From DATBLQ01 sp036555325 (lineage in GTDB: Bacteria > Pseudomonadota > Alphaproteobacteria > Rhizobiales > Aestuariivirgaceae): a DNA stretch of 64,000 nucleotides. The DNA lies in contig DATBLQ010000076.1 in NCBI GenBank assembly GCA_036555325.1, positions 3,343 through 67,342 of the forward strand. The letters are read 5' to 3'. The notes beneath the pieces were generated by a model. It was not told the origin of the DNA. It was given only the letters and a program-made list of their open reading frames with translations, and ran no database searches. The translations under genes were made by a program, and so were the position numbers. Of the stretch, positions 16,980 to 25,179 are shown piece after piece. The stretch's first letter is position 1; every line of letters begins with the position of its first letter.

Positions 16980-18302
16980 TCAACGGGCTGCTGGCTCGCG
17001 CTTCATTCCGCCACGGTGGAGAAGAACGACGTTTTCCGCATCGGAATGCCCGACCTCGGTTGGCGGGCGTTCCAATTCGCCAATTGTTCCATCTTCGACT
17101 CTCGACGGTGAAAACACCTTGATCGGTCGACTGAAGCCGCGCAGCGTGGCGCTGCCAAGCTCATCCCAGGTGCCCTCGCAGCGCGTGCGGAACTCTTCGC
17201 TGGCAACTATGGGCGTCCTGTAGGTTTTGGTAAGCGCTTCCAGCCGCGTCGCCTCGTTGACTGCCGCACCGAACACGGAAAAGGCCAAGCGATCTGGCAA
17301 GCCCACGTTGCCGTAGAGAACGTTGCCGATATGCAAGCCGACGCCGTAACCGATCTCTGGCAAGCCATCCTTTATGCGATGGACATTGAATTCGCGCATC
17401 CGCAACACCGCTGTTAATGATGAAACATGGGCCTGCTGGCAAGCTTCCCGGCGTTCGCGGGGGCTGTCGCCGGAAGGGTAGATCGCGAGGAATCCGTCGC
17501 CGACAAAGCTCAATATTTCGCCGCCCCCGTCTGTGAAAGCGGTGGCCACGCCGTCGAAGAAAGTGTTGAGAGTGTCTATGTAGGATTCACGCCCAAGTTC
17601 CTCAGCCAGAATCGTGGAGTTCCGCATATCCGCCACCACGATGGCGGCCTTGATGGTTTCGCCGTCCCCGCGTTTGATCTGGCCAGAAAGCACACGCTCT
17701 CCGGCGCCAGCGCCAAGGTAGGTGGCAAGCGTATTCTGAGCCAGTTGTCCCTTCACAGCGATTTTCGACGCGACCGCCAAGCTCTCCTGTATCCGCAGCA
17801 GAGCGGCAATGTCGGCATCGGTAAATCCATCTCGGCGATCCGACGCCCAGGAACCGATCATTCCCTGACCTGAGGTCGGTCGGAATTCTCGTTTGAATGC
17901 AAAATAGTCGGTGATGCCCTGCTGGCGAAGCTCCTCGAAAATGGGAAACTCGGGAGGTCCATCGCTTTGATCGATGCGGCGACGCAGATGCGGCAACTCG
18001 TTCTTCATGAGATAATAGAATGGGCTCTTGAGAAACCGTTCCGCTTCCGCTTCACCATCACGGACGTGACGGTGTCTCTCAACCGAAAATCCCTTGTTGC
18101 GTTCCCATAGATAGCCGACGGCCCGATACAGCGGATGCAACATGGAAAACGACATCATGGCCCTCGCGATCGGAAGTCCGGCAGCAGCCAGCCGATCGCA
18201 GGTGCCCCGGGCGATCGTTTCAAGATCGGTGTCCATCAGAGCCTGCTGGTTCAACCAGCGGACGACTTCATCGATGAGAACATTGGAGGTGGAATGGTTC
18301 AT
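16980..18302 (-). CDS. class III adenylate/guanylate cyclase
   Basis: 440 residues from MNHSTSNVLIDE, 12 bases after the HxlR stop. Residues 1 to about 200 form a poorly characterised rhizobial N-terminal region (VRWLNQQALMDTDLETIARGTCDRL, HPLYRAVGYLWER). The cyclase homology domain follows: metal Asp in IVVADMRNST, second Asp in SFVGDGFLAIY, then GVGLHIGNVLYGNVG and VFGAAVNEATRLEAL. The metal residues are intact, so it should be active and most likely makes cAMP. Coupling to an HxlR regulator suggests expression linked to redox or electrophile stress. It converges with the exported protein gene. Confidence 0.9.
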   Translation of the reverse strand: MNHSTSNVLIDEVVRWLNQQALMDTDLETIARGTCDRLAAAGLPIARAMMSFSMLHPLYRAVGYLWERNKGFSVERHRHVRDGEAEAERFLKSPFYYLMKNELPHLRRRIDQSDGPPEFPIFEELRQQGITDYFAFKREFRPTSGQGMIGSWASDRRDGFTDADIAALLRIQESLAVASKIAVKGQLAQNTLATYLGAGAGERVLSGQIKRGDGETIKAAIVVADMRNSTILAEELGRESYIDTLNTFFDGVATAFTDGGGEILSFVGDGFLAIYPSGDSPRERREACQQAHVSSLTAVLRMREFNVHRIKDGLPEIGYGVGLHIGNVLYGNVGLPDRLAFSVFGAAVNEATRLEALTKTYRTPIVASEEFRTRCEGTWDELGSATLRGFSRPIKVFSPSRVEDGTIGELERPPTEVGHSDAENVVLLHRGGMKREPAAR

Positions 18303-18313
18303 CTCGAACTCGC

Positions 18314-18748
18314 TTACTGAGCGCTCCTGCGCGATTCGCTTGAACGTGGAACTTCCGCAGCATCGAAATTTCGCCGCGCCTTTTGAATGGCAGACCGATT
18401 TTCGCGCGCCCACCGGCCAAGGCCACTGACCGGTTCGAGCAAAGATCGACCAAGCTTGGTCAGTTCATAGTCGACGCGTGGAGGAATTGTCGGAAACACT
18501 GTCCTTGTAACAAGACCATCACGTTCGAGCCCCCGCAGAGTCAGCGTCAGCATTCGCTGGGAAATGCTGCCAAGAGAACGGCGAATTTCATTGAACCGCC
18601 TCGGTCCTCCGCCCAGCACGCTTACGACCAGCACTGTCCACTTGTCGCCGACGCGCGCCAGCACCTCGCTCACCGCCCGGCAGTCCTCGGGGACACATAG
18701 GTTACCAGGTATCGGCAATGTGCCTACTTGTTTGGATCGGCTGGTCAT
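18314..18748 (-). CDS. HxlR-family transcriptional regulator
   Basis: 144 residues. The winged-helix core is typical of HxlR: CRAVSEVLARVGDKWTVLVVSVLGGGPRRFNEIRRSLGSISQRMLTLTLRGLERDGLVTRTVFPTIPPRVDYELT, split here by description only. Two Cys lie near the N-terminus (LCVPEDC), a common redox or electrophile sensing position. It is divergent from an FMN reductase, the classic HxlR arrangement, so it probably represses that gene and itself. The downstream cyclase is likely in the same transcript. Confidence 0.9.
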   Translation of the reverse strand: MTSRSKQVGTLPIPGNLCVPEDCRAVSEVLARVGDKWTVLVVSVLGGGPRRFNEIRRSLGSISQRMLTLTLRGLERDGLVTRTVFPTIPPRVDYELTKLGRSLLEPVSGLGRWARENRSAIQKARRNFDAAEVPRSSESRRSAQ

Positions 18749-18761
18749 CTATATAGCCTTG

Positions 18762-18776
18762 GTAACATAATGTAAC
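18762..18776. promoter_or_regulatory. candidate HxlR operator
   Basis: In the 63-bp gap between the divergent HxlR and FMN reductase genes, GTAAC occurs twice as a direct repeat (18762-18766 and 18772-18776) around ACATAATGT, which is itself an odd-length palindrome. The site is well placed to control both promoters. The assignment is by position and symmetry only. Confidence 0.45.
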
Positions 18777-18811
18777 TATCCACGAATGCTTAGACAAGGC
18801 TCGGGAATGCA

Positions 18812-19411
18812 ATGACCAAACCGAAAATTGCCATCATCATCGGCACTACACGTTCGACGCGTTTCGGGGAAAAGCCGGCCCGTTGGATCTATGAAATTGC
18901 AAGCAAGCGCGACGACCTCCAAGCAGAGATCGTGGATCTGCGTGATTTTCCTTTACCGTTTTTCGACGAAGTCGCCTCAAACGCGTGGGTGCCTTCCAAA
19001 AATGAGACAGCCCAGCGATGGCAGAAAAAAATCGCTGGCTTCGATGGCTTCATCTTTGTAACCGCAGAATACAATCGCGGTATCCCTGCGGTGCTCAAGA
19101 ATGCCATCGACTACGCCTACCCAGAGTGGAACAAAAAAGCAGCCTCGTTCGTAGGCTACGGTGCAGTCGGCGCGGCCAGAGCGGTGGAGCACTTGCGGCT
19201 GATCACCGTGGAACTGCAAATGGCGCCGACCAGGACCGGCGTTCATATTCAAGGCGCCGACTTCATGGCTGTTTGGAAAAATGAAAAACCTTTGAGCGAC
19301 ATTCCCCACTTGCAGCAGAACGCAAGCGACATGCTGGATCAGCTTGTGTGGTGGACCAACGCCCTGAAAGCCGCACGCGAGCGGCCTGCGGTTGCTGCGG
19401 TCGCTGCGTAA
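18812..19411 (+). CDS. NADPH-dependent FMN reductase family protein
   Basis: 199 residues with a flavodoxin-like fold. The FMN phosphate loop is GTTRSTRFGEKPARW, and the second flavin-binding stretch TAEYNRGIPAVLKNAIDYAY is typical of ChrR/YieF/azoreductase-type enzymes. These reduce quinones, chromate or other electrophiles with NAD(P)H. The divergent HxlR gene makes it a likely target of redox control. The last ten residues are an Ala-rich tail of no clear role. Confidence 0.92.
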   Translation: MTKPKIAIIIGTTRSTRFGEKPARWIYEIASKRDDLQAEIVDLRDFPLPFFDEVASNAWVPSKNETAQRWQKKIAGFDGFIFVTAEYNRGIPAVLKNAIDYAYPEWNKKAASFVGYGAVGAARAVEHLRLITVELQMAPTRTGVHIQGADFMAVWKNEKPLSDIPHLQQNASDMLDQLVWWTNALKAARERPAVAAVAA

Positions 19412-19438
19412 GTTTTTCTATGCCTGCGAGCGTTGGAG

Positions 19439-19684
19439 CTATCTCCATTCACAATATCGCCGACCACTTCTGCCGGTCCAGCAGTGCCTGTATTTGGTCA
19501 CCCGGGGACCCTTGACGTAAGCCCCAACGGCACCTCCCAGTATCGCGCCAGGCGGACCCGCGACGATGGCCCCGACTCCCGCCCCGATGGCGGCTCCCGT
19601 TATGTGTTTTTCACCGGACTCCGCCGTTGCTGGAACAAGCACCAGCGCTCCAAATATGACACCAGCAAGAATGTGCCTTTGCAT
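19439..19684 (-). CDS. small exported glycine-zipper protein
   Basis: 81 residues from MQRHILAGVIFG, with GGAG eight bases upstream. A signal peptide (cleavage after TAES) is followed by a glycine-zipper helix rich in GAxxG repeats (GAAIGAGVGAIVAGPPGAILGG is longer than quoted elsewhere) and a short basic, aromatic end with two Cys (HCWTGRSGRRYCEWR). Rhizobia encode several such envelope proteins; the zipper usually inserts in a membrane. Function unknown. Confidence 0.75.
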   Translation of the reverse strand: MQRHILAGVIFGALVLVPATAESGEKHITGAAIGAGVGAIVAGPPGAILGGAVGAYVKGPRVTKYRHCWTGRSGRRYCEWR

Positions 19685-19803
19685 CGTAGTCTCCAATGTC
19701 GATTTGCCCAAATTCCCCGAGAGCGTTGACCCGCTGAGACCACCCGCAAAGCAACTCCAGCTGCGCTTACGAGTTAGCGCTAGAGGTCAACTCAAACCTG
19801 ACT

Positions 19804-20067
19804 ATGTTAATGAACGCCCCTCAACGCAACTTGCTCACGCAGCTGTCTCCCCGCTCGTTGCCGGAGAGCTTCGAATACCGGTCGGATTTCATTTCGCCTG
19901 CGGAGGAAGATTCACCGCTATACCGGCTCTCCATTCTACCCTTCAAGGACTTCGAGTACCAGGGTTTTCAAGCCAAGCGACGCGTGGTTTCCTTCGGCTG
20001 GCGATATGACTTCAACGTTCGTTGGCAACATGGGATCATCCGGTCGACAGTCTGCGCTATTCAATAA
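19804..20067 (+). pseudogene. truncated AlkB-type 2-oxoglutarate/Fe(II) dioxygenase
   Basis: 87 residues. The first 70 or so match the N-terminus of AlkB-like proteins: LPESFEYRSDFISPAEE, then LPFKDFEYQGFQAKRRVVSFGWRYDF. A complete enzyme is about 200 residues and carries an HxD...H iron site and an R-x5-R 2-oxoglutarate site; here the frame turns into unrelated sequence after RYDFN and stops, so the whole catalytic core is missing. No continuation is visible before the next gene at 20090. A deletion is more likely than a frameshift. Confidence 0.65.
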
Positions 20068-20089
20068 CCTTCAGGAATAGAACAACACG

Positions 20090-20779
20090 ATGACCTCGGA
20101 CAGGCGCGACTTGGTCGTGACACTCAACGACGAGCAAGAAGTTGCGGGACTTCTGCAAGTGCCCCAGCACTCATTTGCTTGCTACGTTCTGGCCCATGGC
20201 GCAGGAGCGGGAATGATACACCCCTTCTTGAATGCTGTTGCGATGGGATTGGCCAAACGAAATATCGCCTCTTTGCGGTTTCAATTCCCCTACATGCAGA
20301 AGGGCTTGAAGCGGCCCGATCCGCCCCCTGTGGCTCATGCTGCCGTGCGTGCCGCCGTGGCAGAGGCCTCTCGACATTTGCCGAATATTCCTCTCATCGC
20401 GGGCGGCAGGTCGTTCGGGGGCCGAATGAGCTCCCAGGCGCAGGCGAAAGTCCCGCTGGAGAATGTCCGTGGCCTCGCCTTTCTCGGCTTTCCATTGCAC
20501 CCCGCCGGGCAGCCGTCGCAGGAGCGCGCTCGACATCTTGATAATGTAGACATCCCTATGCTTTTCCTGCAGGGAACCAGAGATTCCCTGGCTCACCTCG
20601 AGCAATTGGAGCCGCTCGTCCGTCGGCTTGGGTCACGCGCTACCCTGAAGCTATTTAACGATGCCGATCACTCCTTTCACGTGCCGGCTCGACTAGGAAA
20701 AACCGACGAGGACGTGAGGAATGAATTGATCGGTGCATTGGCCGATTGGATCGGAATGCTGGCCAAATCCTCCATCTGA
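20090..20779 (+). CDS. alpha/beta hydrolase of the TEX30/KANL3-like dienelactone-hydrolase group
   Basis: 229 residues. After the first strand comes LAHGAGAGMIHPF (oxyanion region), then RFQFPYMQKG, the nucleophile elbow GGRSFGG with its Ser, an acid residue in GTRDSL and the His in DADHSFHV, giving a complete catalytic triad. Such proteins are serine hydrolases of unknown natural substrate, often annotated as alpha/beta family hydrolases. It sits just before the methanethiol oxidase gene on the same strand. Confidence 0.85.
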   Translation: MTSDRRDLVVTLNDEQEVAGLLQVPQHSFACYVLAHGAGAGMIHPFLNAVAMGLAKRNIASLRFQFPYMQKGLKRPDPPPVAHAAVRAAVAEASRHLPNIPLIAGGRSFGGRMSSQAQAKVPLENVRGLAFLGFPLHPAGQPSQERARHLDNVDIPMLFLQGTRDSLAHLEQLEPLVRRLGSRATLKLFNDADHSFHVPARLGKTDEDVRNELIGALADWIGMLAKSSI

Positions 20780-20915
20780 GGATGGGCAAATTAGTAACCA
20801 GCCATGCTTGCGGCGGACTAACCCGACAACTTTTTTTGCGTTACACTGGGGCCACGGCGGAAGCCAAGGCTGCATCTGCAGCCACCGTCAATGCTGTCGT
20901 AAGGGAGTACCGACC

Positions 20916-22310
20916 GTGGCAACCTGGACACCTGATCCCAGTTTTTATCCCTCACCGCGACTGGCGATGAAAGCGCCTGCAGAGAAGCTGGCCTATGTCG
21001 CGTCTTTCGATCCGACTGCAAAAGTGCCTGATGCTTTGGCAGTGGTCGATGTCGATCCCAGCTCTTCAAACTACTCGAAGATCGTCACCAAGGTCGCGAT
21101 GCCCAAGGCGGGAGACGAACTTCATCATTTTGGATGGAATGCGTGTTCATCGTGTCTCTGTCCAAACGCCCCGCATGCGCATGTCGAGCGCCGCTATCTC
21201 GTGCTTCCAGGGCTCAGATCTTCACGCATCCATATCCTCGATACGAAACCAAACCCCGCGAAGCCGAAGATCACCAAAGTGATCGAGCCTTCTGAAGTGG
21301 CTGAAAAGGCAGGCTATAGCAGACCTCACACAGTCCATTGTGGTTCTGATGGCATATATCTTGCCGCACTTGGCAACGCCCAAGGGGACGCGCCAGGCGG
21401 GGTATTCTTGATTGACCACGAAACGTTCGATGTTCTGGGACGATGGGAAATCGACAGAGGTCCCCAGCAACTCGCTTATGACGCCTGGTGGCATCTCGGG
21501 CACGACACGCTTGTGACCAGCGAGTGGGGCACACCGAATACGATTGAAAAAGGTCTGGTTCCCGAAATCTTGCTGGGGGCCAATTATGGCCGCAGGCTGC
21601 ATTTCTGGGATCTGCACAAACGCAAACACCAGCAGACGATCGACTTCGGCGACAAATATCAACTGGTGTTCGAGCTGAGGCCAGCTCATGACCCGACAAA
21701 AGCATATGGTTTCGTCAATTGCGTTCTCAGTCTCGAGAATCTGTCGTCATCGATCTGGGTCTGGCACCGCGACGGAAACAAGTGGGCTGTCACCAAAATT
21801 GTCGAAATTCCGGCGGAACCGGCCGAGCCTGATCAATTGCCGCCGATGTTGAAGGGGTTCAAAGCTGTACCCCCTTTGGTCACCGACATCGATCTCTCGA
21901 TGGATGACAGGTTTCTCTACGTCTCCTGCTGGGGCACCGGGGATCTGCAGCAGTATGATGTGTCCGATCCATTCAAGCCAAAGCTCACGGGCAAGGTACG
22001 TATCGGCGGGATTGTATCGCGGGCAACTCACCCGAAGGCAAAAAACGGAGCGCTGAACGGTGGGCCACAGATGGTTGAAATCAGCCGCGATGGTCGCCGC
22101 GTATATTTCACCAATTCCCTCTATGGGGTGATTGATGAACAATTCTACCCGGACGGACTAAAGGGCTGGATGGTCAAACTGGACGCCAATCCAGCCGGGG
22201 GGATCAAATTCGACGAGAAGTTTTTCGTCGATTGGCCAAGCCCTCACCGTCCGCACCAAGTGAGGCTGCAAGGCGGCGATTGCTCCTCTGATTCCTACTG
22301 CTATCCATAA
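20916..22310 (+). CDS. methanethiol oxidase / selenium-binding protein (SELENBP1 family)
   Basis: 464 residues from a GTG with AGGGAG upstream. It aligns by eye along the whole length of human SELENBP1: DELHHFGWNACSSC (with the catalytic Cys), PHTVHC, PGGVFLIDHETFDVLGRWE, YGRRLHFWDLHKRKHQQTI, LSMDDRFLYVSCWGTGDLQQYDVSDP, GGPQMVEISRDGRRVYFTNSLY and the C-terminal GGDCSSDSY. Bacterial members are periplasmic or cytosolic copper enzymes turning methanethiol into formaldehyde, H2S and H2O2. No signal peptide is visible with this start. It is followed by a membrane-protein gene 38 bases downstream. Confidence 0.9.
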   Translation: MATWTPDPSFYPSPRLAMKAPAEKLAYVASFDPTAKVPDALAVVDVDPSSSNYSKIVTKVAMPKAGDELHHFGWNACSSCLCPNAPHAHVERRYLVLPGLRSSRIHILDTKPNPAKPKITKVIEPSEVAEKAGYSRPHTVHCGSDGIYLAALGNAQGDAPGGVFLIDHETFDVLGRWEIDRGPQQLAYDAWWHLGHDTLVTSEWGTPNTIEKGLVPEILLGANYGRRLHFWDLHKRKHQQTIDFGDKYQLVFELRPAHDPTKAYGFVNCVLSLENLSSSIWVWHRDGNKWAVTKIVEIPAEPAEPDQLPPMLKGFKAVPPLVTDIDLSMDDRFLYVSCWGTGDLQQYDVSDPFKPKLTGKVRIGGIVSRATHPKAKNGALNGGPQMVEISRDGRRVYFTNSLYGVIDEQFYPDGLKGWMVKLDANPAGGIKFDEKFFVDWPSPHRPHQVRLQGGDCSSDSYCYP

Positions 22311-22348
22311 GCCGAGATGACGCTGTCGGCGTTCTGGCGGAGCCTGGA

Positions 22349-22993
22349 ATGAACGAACTTTGGCCATGGCTTGCGCTTGCCGGGCTTGGAGCATTTCACG
22401 GGATCAATCCGGCAATGGGCTGGCTATTCGCCGTCGCTCTGGGGATGCATCGTGGAAGCCGCTCGGTGATCTTCAAAGCGCTGCCCGCACTCGCGATCGG
22501 CCACGCGCTCTCAATTGCCACAGTTGCCGGCGCGATGACGTTCACCGGCATCATGATCAACCAACGCGTCTTTCTTGCCGCTGCCGGGATGGTGCTCATA
22601 GCCTGGGCCATCTATCACTATTTCTTCGGCCATAGACATCGCATACGGATCGGGATGCAGACGGGACTTGCCGGCCTCGCCTTCTGGTCTTTTGTTATGG
22701 CAACGGCGCATGGCGCGGGAGCGATGGTAATCCCTGCACTGATGCCGCTCTGTCTGGCGTCACCGGGCTTCAGTCCAATCACCGCACAAGCAATCGCTTC
22801 AACTGCGCTGGTCGCAGTTGCGATTCATACCGGTGTGATGTTGGTGGTTGCCGGGATCGTTGCGCTTGTCGTGTACGACTGGATTGGAGTGGGCATCTTG
22901 CGCAGGGCGTGGATCAATTTCGATGCAATCTGGACGATTGCACTGGCGGCAATGGGAGGGGTCCTCATTGCTCCATGGCACTCAGTTTTCTAA
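22349..22993 (+). CDS. polytopic membrane protein linked to methanethiol oxidase
   Basis: 214 residues with about six membrane helices and a good GGAG before the ATG. Distinct motifs are GAFHGINPAMGWLFAVALGMHRG near the N-terminus (over 20 residues in total) and TAHGAGAMVIPALMPLC in the middle; the paired HG...P motifs resemble metal or sulfur transporters of the NicO/SafE type without being a clear match. Being next to a copper-dependent sulfur enzyme, it may handle copper, sulfite or sulfide; that is inference. It overlaps the next, convergent gene by four bases. Confidence 0.7.
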   Translation: MNELWPWLALAGLGAFHGINPAMGWLFAVALGMHRGSRSVIFKALPALAIGHALSIATVAGAMTFTGIMINQRVFLAAAGMVLIAWAIYHYFFGHRHRIRIGMQTGLAGLAFWSFVMATAHGAGAMVIPALMPLCLASPGFSPITAQAIASTALVAVAIHTGVMLVVAGIVALVVYDWIGVGILRRAWINFDAIWTIALAAMGGVLIAPWHSVF

Positions 22994-24243
22994 TCTTGAG
23001 ACTTGAACAAATCTTTCAAGCTGTTCGACACCTTTGCCAGGAACGAGGGCTTTTCTTCAATTTGCGCCTCTTCCTGCTGAGGTTCCGATAATCGCTTCTT
23101 CTTGGTTGGTTTTTTGCTGGCGACCTGGTTTTTCTTTTTTTGCTTTATCTTTACCCCGGAGCTGCCCGTATCATTTGAAGCGGAAACTCCATAATCGATT
23201 TTGCCATCGCATGATATCTGCTCGTGCCGCCTCACATAGCATTCAAATGTCTCCGACCCTTGAAATGAAATCGCGTCTAGGATTTCGGGCGCCCTTGTGC
23301 TGATGACATTCCTGGAGCGTTGGTGAGGCAGCACGGCAACAACCTTTCTTATGCACCTGCCACTCTCATCATAGGTTTTGACTGCTGCGATCACCCCGGC
23401 CTTGCAGCTGGATTTTATTCGGAAAGCATATCTGTTTGCGCCGGTGGATGTCGGATCGCGAAGGCACTCCTTGAAGTTGCCAAGACTTGTGGACGAGCAG
23501 ATCGCAGTTTCGGTCAAGCGGTCTGGATCGGGTCCAGCCAAATGGGTAGCGGCTGGAAGGACGGTACTCTCATCCCGCTGTGTTACTCTGACCACGGGCG
23601 CTTTCAGTTGTTCGGACCTTTGCAGCCACGCTTTACGCAACTGCACGATCTGGCTGTGGAACTCTCCCGCAAGGAATTCCTGATCGGCAGAGAACCGCTC
23701 CATTTCTGCTGCAGCATGCCGCCAGCATGATTGGGCGGTTTCGAGATGTCCGGCTTTCTCCTCGCTTACGCATTTCTCGGTGGTTTTCGTGACCAGATCT
23801 TTCAGCTCGTTAAGCGAGGGGTTTTCAGCGTCTGACTTCCGGTATTGAGTTGATTGCAGATCCTGAGCGAGCTCAGGATCGCGCCAGGGTGGTGTATCAG
23901 AAGCTGAATTCAGAGCCTGTTCTTGCGAAGGCAGGTCCGCACCTAGCAATTTGAAGATACAGATGCTTCGGCCTTCACCATTGTCGGGTTCGAAATGCAC
24001 GAATCGGGCGTTCGGAGTCTTTTGACACTGTTCCAGCAGTGCAGTTTCGCTGCCTTTCTGAGCATCCCACCTCACAAAGCAAGCCGATCCATCTCCCCAG
24101 AAGGTCCATTCTGGAGGGGGTCCAACTCGAGCATCAGGATAAATGTCACTGCACTGCGCAGCTTGTGCTTGCGCGACGAAAATCGACGACCAGAGCTGTG
24201 CTAACAGCACACTCGCGAACAGGCTTGACGCAGAACCCCGCAC
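22990..24243 (-). CDS. secreted Cys-rich protein with a Lys-rich C-terminal tail
   Basis: 417 residues from a GTG preceded by GGAAGTGAG. A signal peptide (to about AQAQA) precedes a mature protein with a dozen or more Cys, spread in pairs (SACFVRW, SICIF, EKCVSEEK, QSCWRHA, SSCKAG, ECYVRRHEQISCDG). The last 80 residues are very basic (KIKQKKKNQ, KKPTKKKR) and then acidic. No domain is recognised. A central helical part (NSLNELKDLVTKTTEKCV) may be a tetratricopeptide-like repeat. Probably periplasmic, with disulfides; role unknown. Confidence 0.6.
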   Translation of the reverse strand: MRGSASSLFASVLLAQLWSSIFVAQAQAAQCSDIYPDARVGPPPEWTFWGDGSACFVRWDAQKGSETALLEQCQKTPNARFVHFEPDNGEGRSICIFKLLGADLPSQEQALNSASDTPPWRDPELAQDLQSTQYRKSDAENPSLNELKDLVTKTTEKCVSEEKAGHLETAQSCWRHAAAEMERFSADQEFLAGEFHSQIVQLRKAWLQRSEQLKAPVVRVTQRDESTVLPAATHLAGPDPDRLTETAICSSTSLGNFKECLRDPTSTGANRYAFRIKSSCKAGVIAAVKTYDESGRCIRKVVAVLPHQRSRNVISTRAPEILDAISFQGSETFECYVRRHEQISCDGKIDYGVSASNDTGSSGVKIKQKKKNQVASKKPTKKKRLSEPQQEEAQIEEKPSFLAKVSNSLKDLFKSQD

Positions 24244-24437
24244 TACTCACTTCCAAACTTTCGCCGCGTCCACCCCCTTAGGACCAGTTTCTGACGGCAT
24301 AATTAAGGCGATTCAGGGGGATTCTTCGCTGATTTTGGAGGTGTGACCCGAATGCTAGCCGGCCCCGGGGCTGGGTATCGATCTGCCTTAACCAAGAGGG
24401 CTTTCTGTGTTAGATTATCGGCGTAGAGGGAAAGTTC

Positions 24438-25178
24438 GTGGCTCCGTTCAGACCATTGTTGGTAGCGGCGGGTTGGGTGTTTATTGGACCTAACCTCGCG
24501 TCCGCCATGGAGCTCTCTTCGCCGGCGCAGCTGCCCGAGGCAAGTCAAGTGCTCGGCTGGTACGGCAATCTCTCGACAGGTCAGGACTGGACTCGCGATT
24601 TTTCGGTTTGTCTCGACCCCTCGTCCTATGGCGATACTCGCTGTTCCGCAGACTCAGTCGACGCACTATCGGCCCATGACAACGGACTGATCTTCGACGC
24701 ATCGGTTGGCTACATCTTTCGCGGCGGTTTCAGGCTCGAGGGCGAAATGAACCGCCGGCGTGATGCCCTGGCAGATCTTCGCAGCGATCTCAGCGATGAA
24801 CAGGGCCAAGTCCAACAGCTCTCACTCATGCTTAACGGCATGTATGACTTCGATACTCAGAGCCCGCTTACCCCCTTCATCGGAGCAGGCGTGGGTGGTG
24901 TTCGCGTGAATTCCGAACAACCGGGGCTTCCCGATAGTGAGTTTGATTTTTCGGCAGACGACTCCGTCTGGAAACTGGGTGTGCAGGGGTTTGCTGGGTT
25001 GCAATATCAATTCAGCCCTTCATTTACTCTTGGTGTTCGCTACACCCAGAAAATCGTGGGAAAGTTGAGTGGCGAGACGAGTTTTGACAGCCAGGGTGGG
25101 TTAGGCAGCGTCGATGAGGGCGACCTCCGCAGTCGTGCGCTCATGCTTACTCTCACCTACGAATTCGGAGCTCCTTAG
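24438..25178 (+). CDS. outer-membrane beta-barrel protein (OmpA/Msp-like porin superfamily)
   Basis: 246 residues from a GTG with AGAGGGAA upstream. After a signal peptide (cleavage after ASA) the sequence alternates polar and hydrophobic residues as in an eight-stranded barrel: GWYGNLSTGQDW, GLIFDASVGYIFRGGFRLEGEMN, LSLMLNGMYDFD, PFIGAGVGGVRVN, KLGVQGFAGLQYQFSPSFTLGVRYTQK and the terminal LMLTLTYEF. It has no periplasmic OmpA domain itself, but a separate OmpA-domain lipoprotein is encoded convergently next door. The barrel probably sits in the outer membrane. Confidence 0.85.
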   Translation: MAPFRPLLVAAGWVFIGPNLASAMELSSPAQLPEASQVLGWYGNLSTGQDWTRDFSVCLDPSSYGDTRCSADSVDALSAHDNGLIFDASVGYIFRGGFRLEGEMNRRRDALADLRSDLSDEQGQVQQLSLMLNGMYDFDTQSPLTPFIGAGVGGVRVNSEQPGLPDSEFDFSADDSVWKLGVQGFAGLQYQFSPSFTLGVRYTQKIVGKLSGETSFDSQGGLGSVDEGDLRSRALMLTLTYEFGAP

Positions 25179-25179
25179 C

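Noticed and set aside
20733..20915. Upstream extension of the methanethiol oxidase
   Set aside because: It overlaps the hydrolase gene and does not resemble the family; the GTG at 20916 gives the expected N-terminus.
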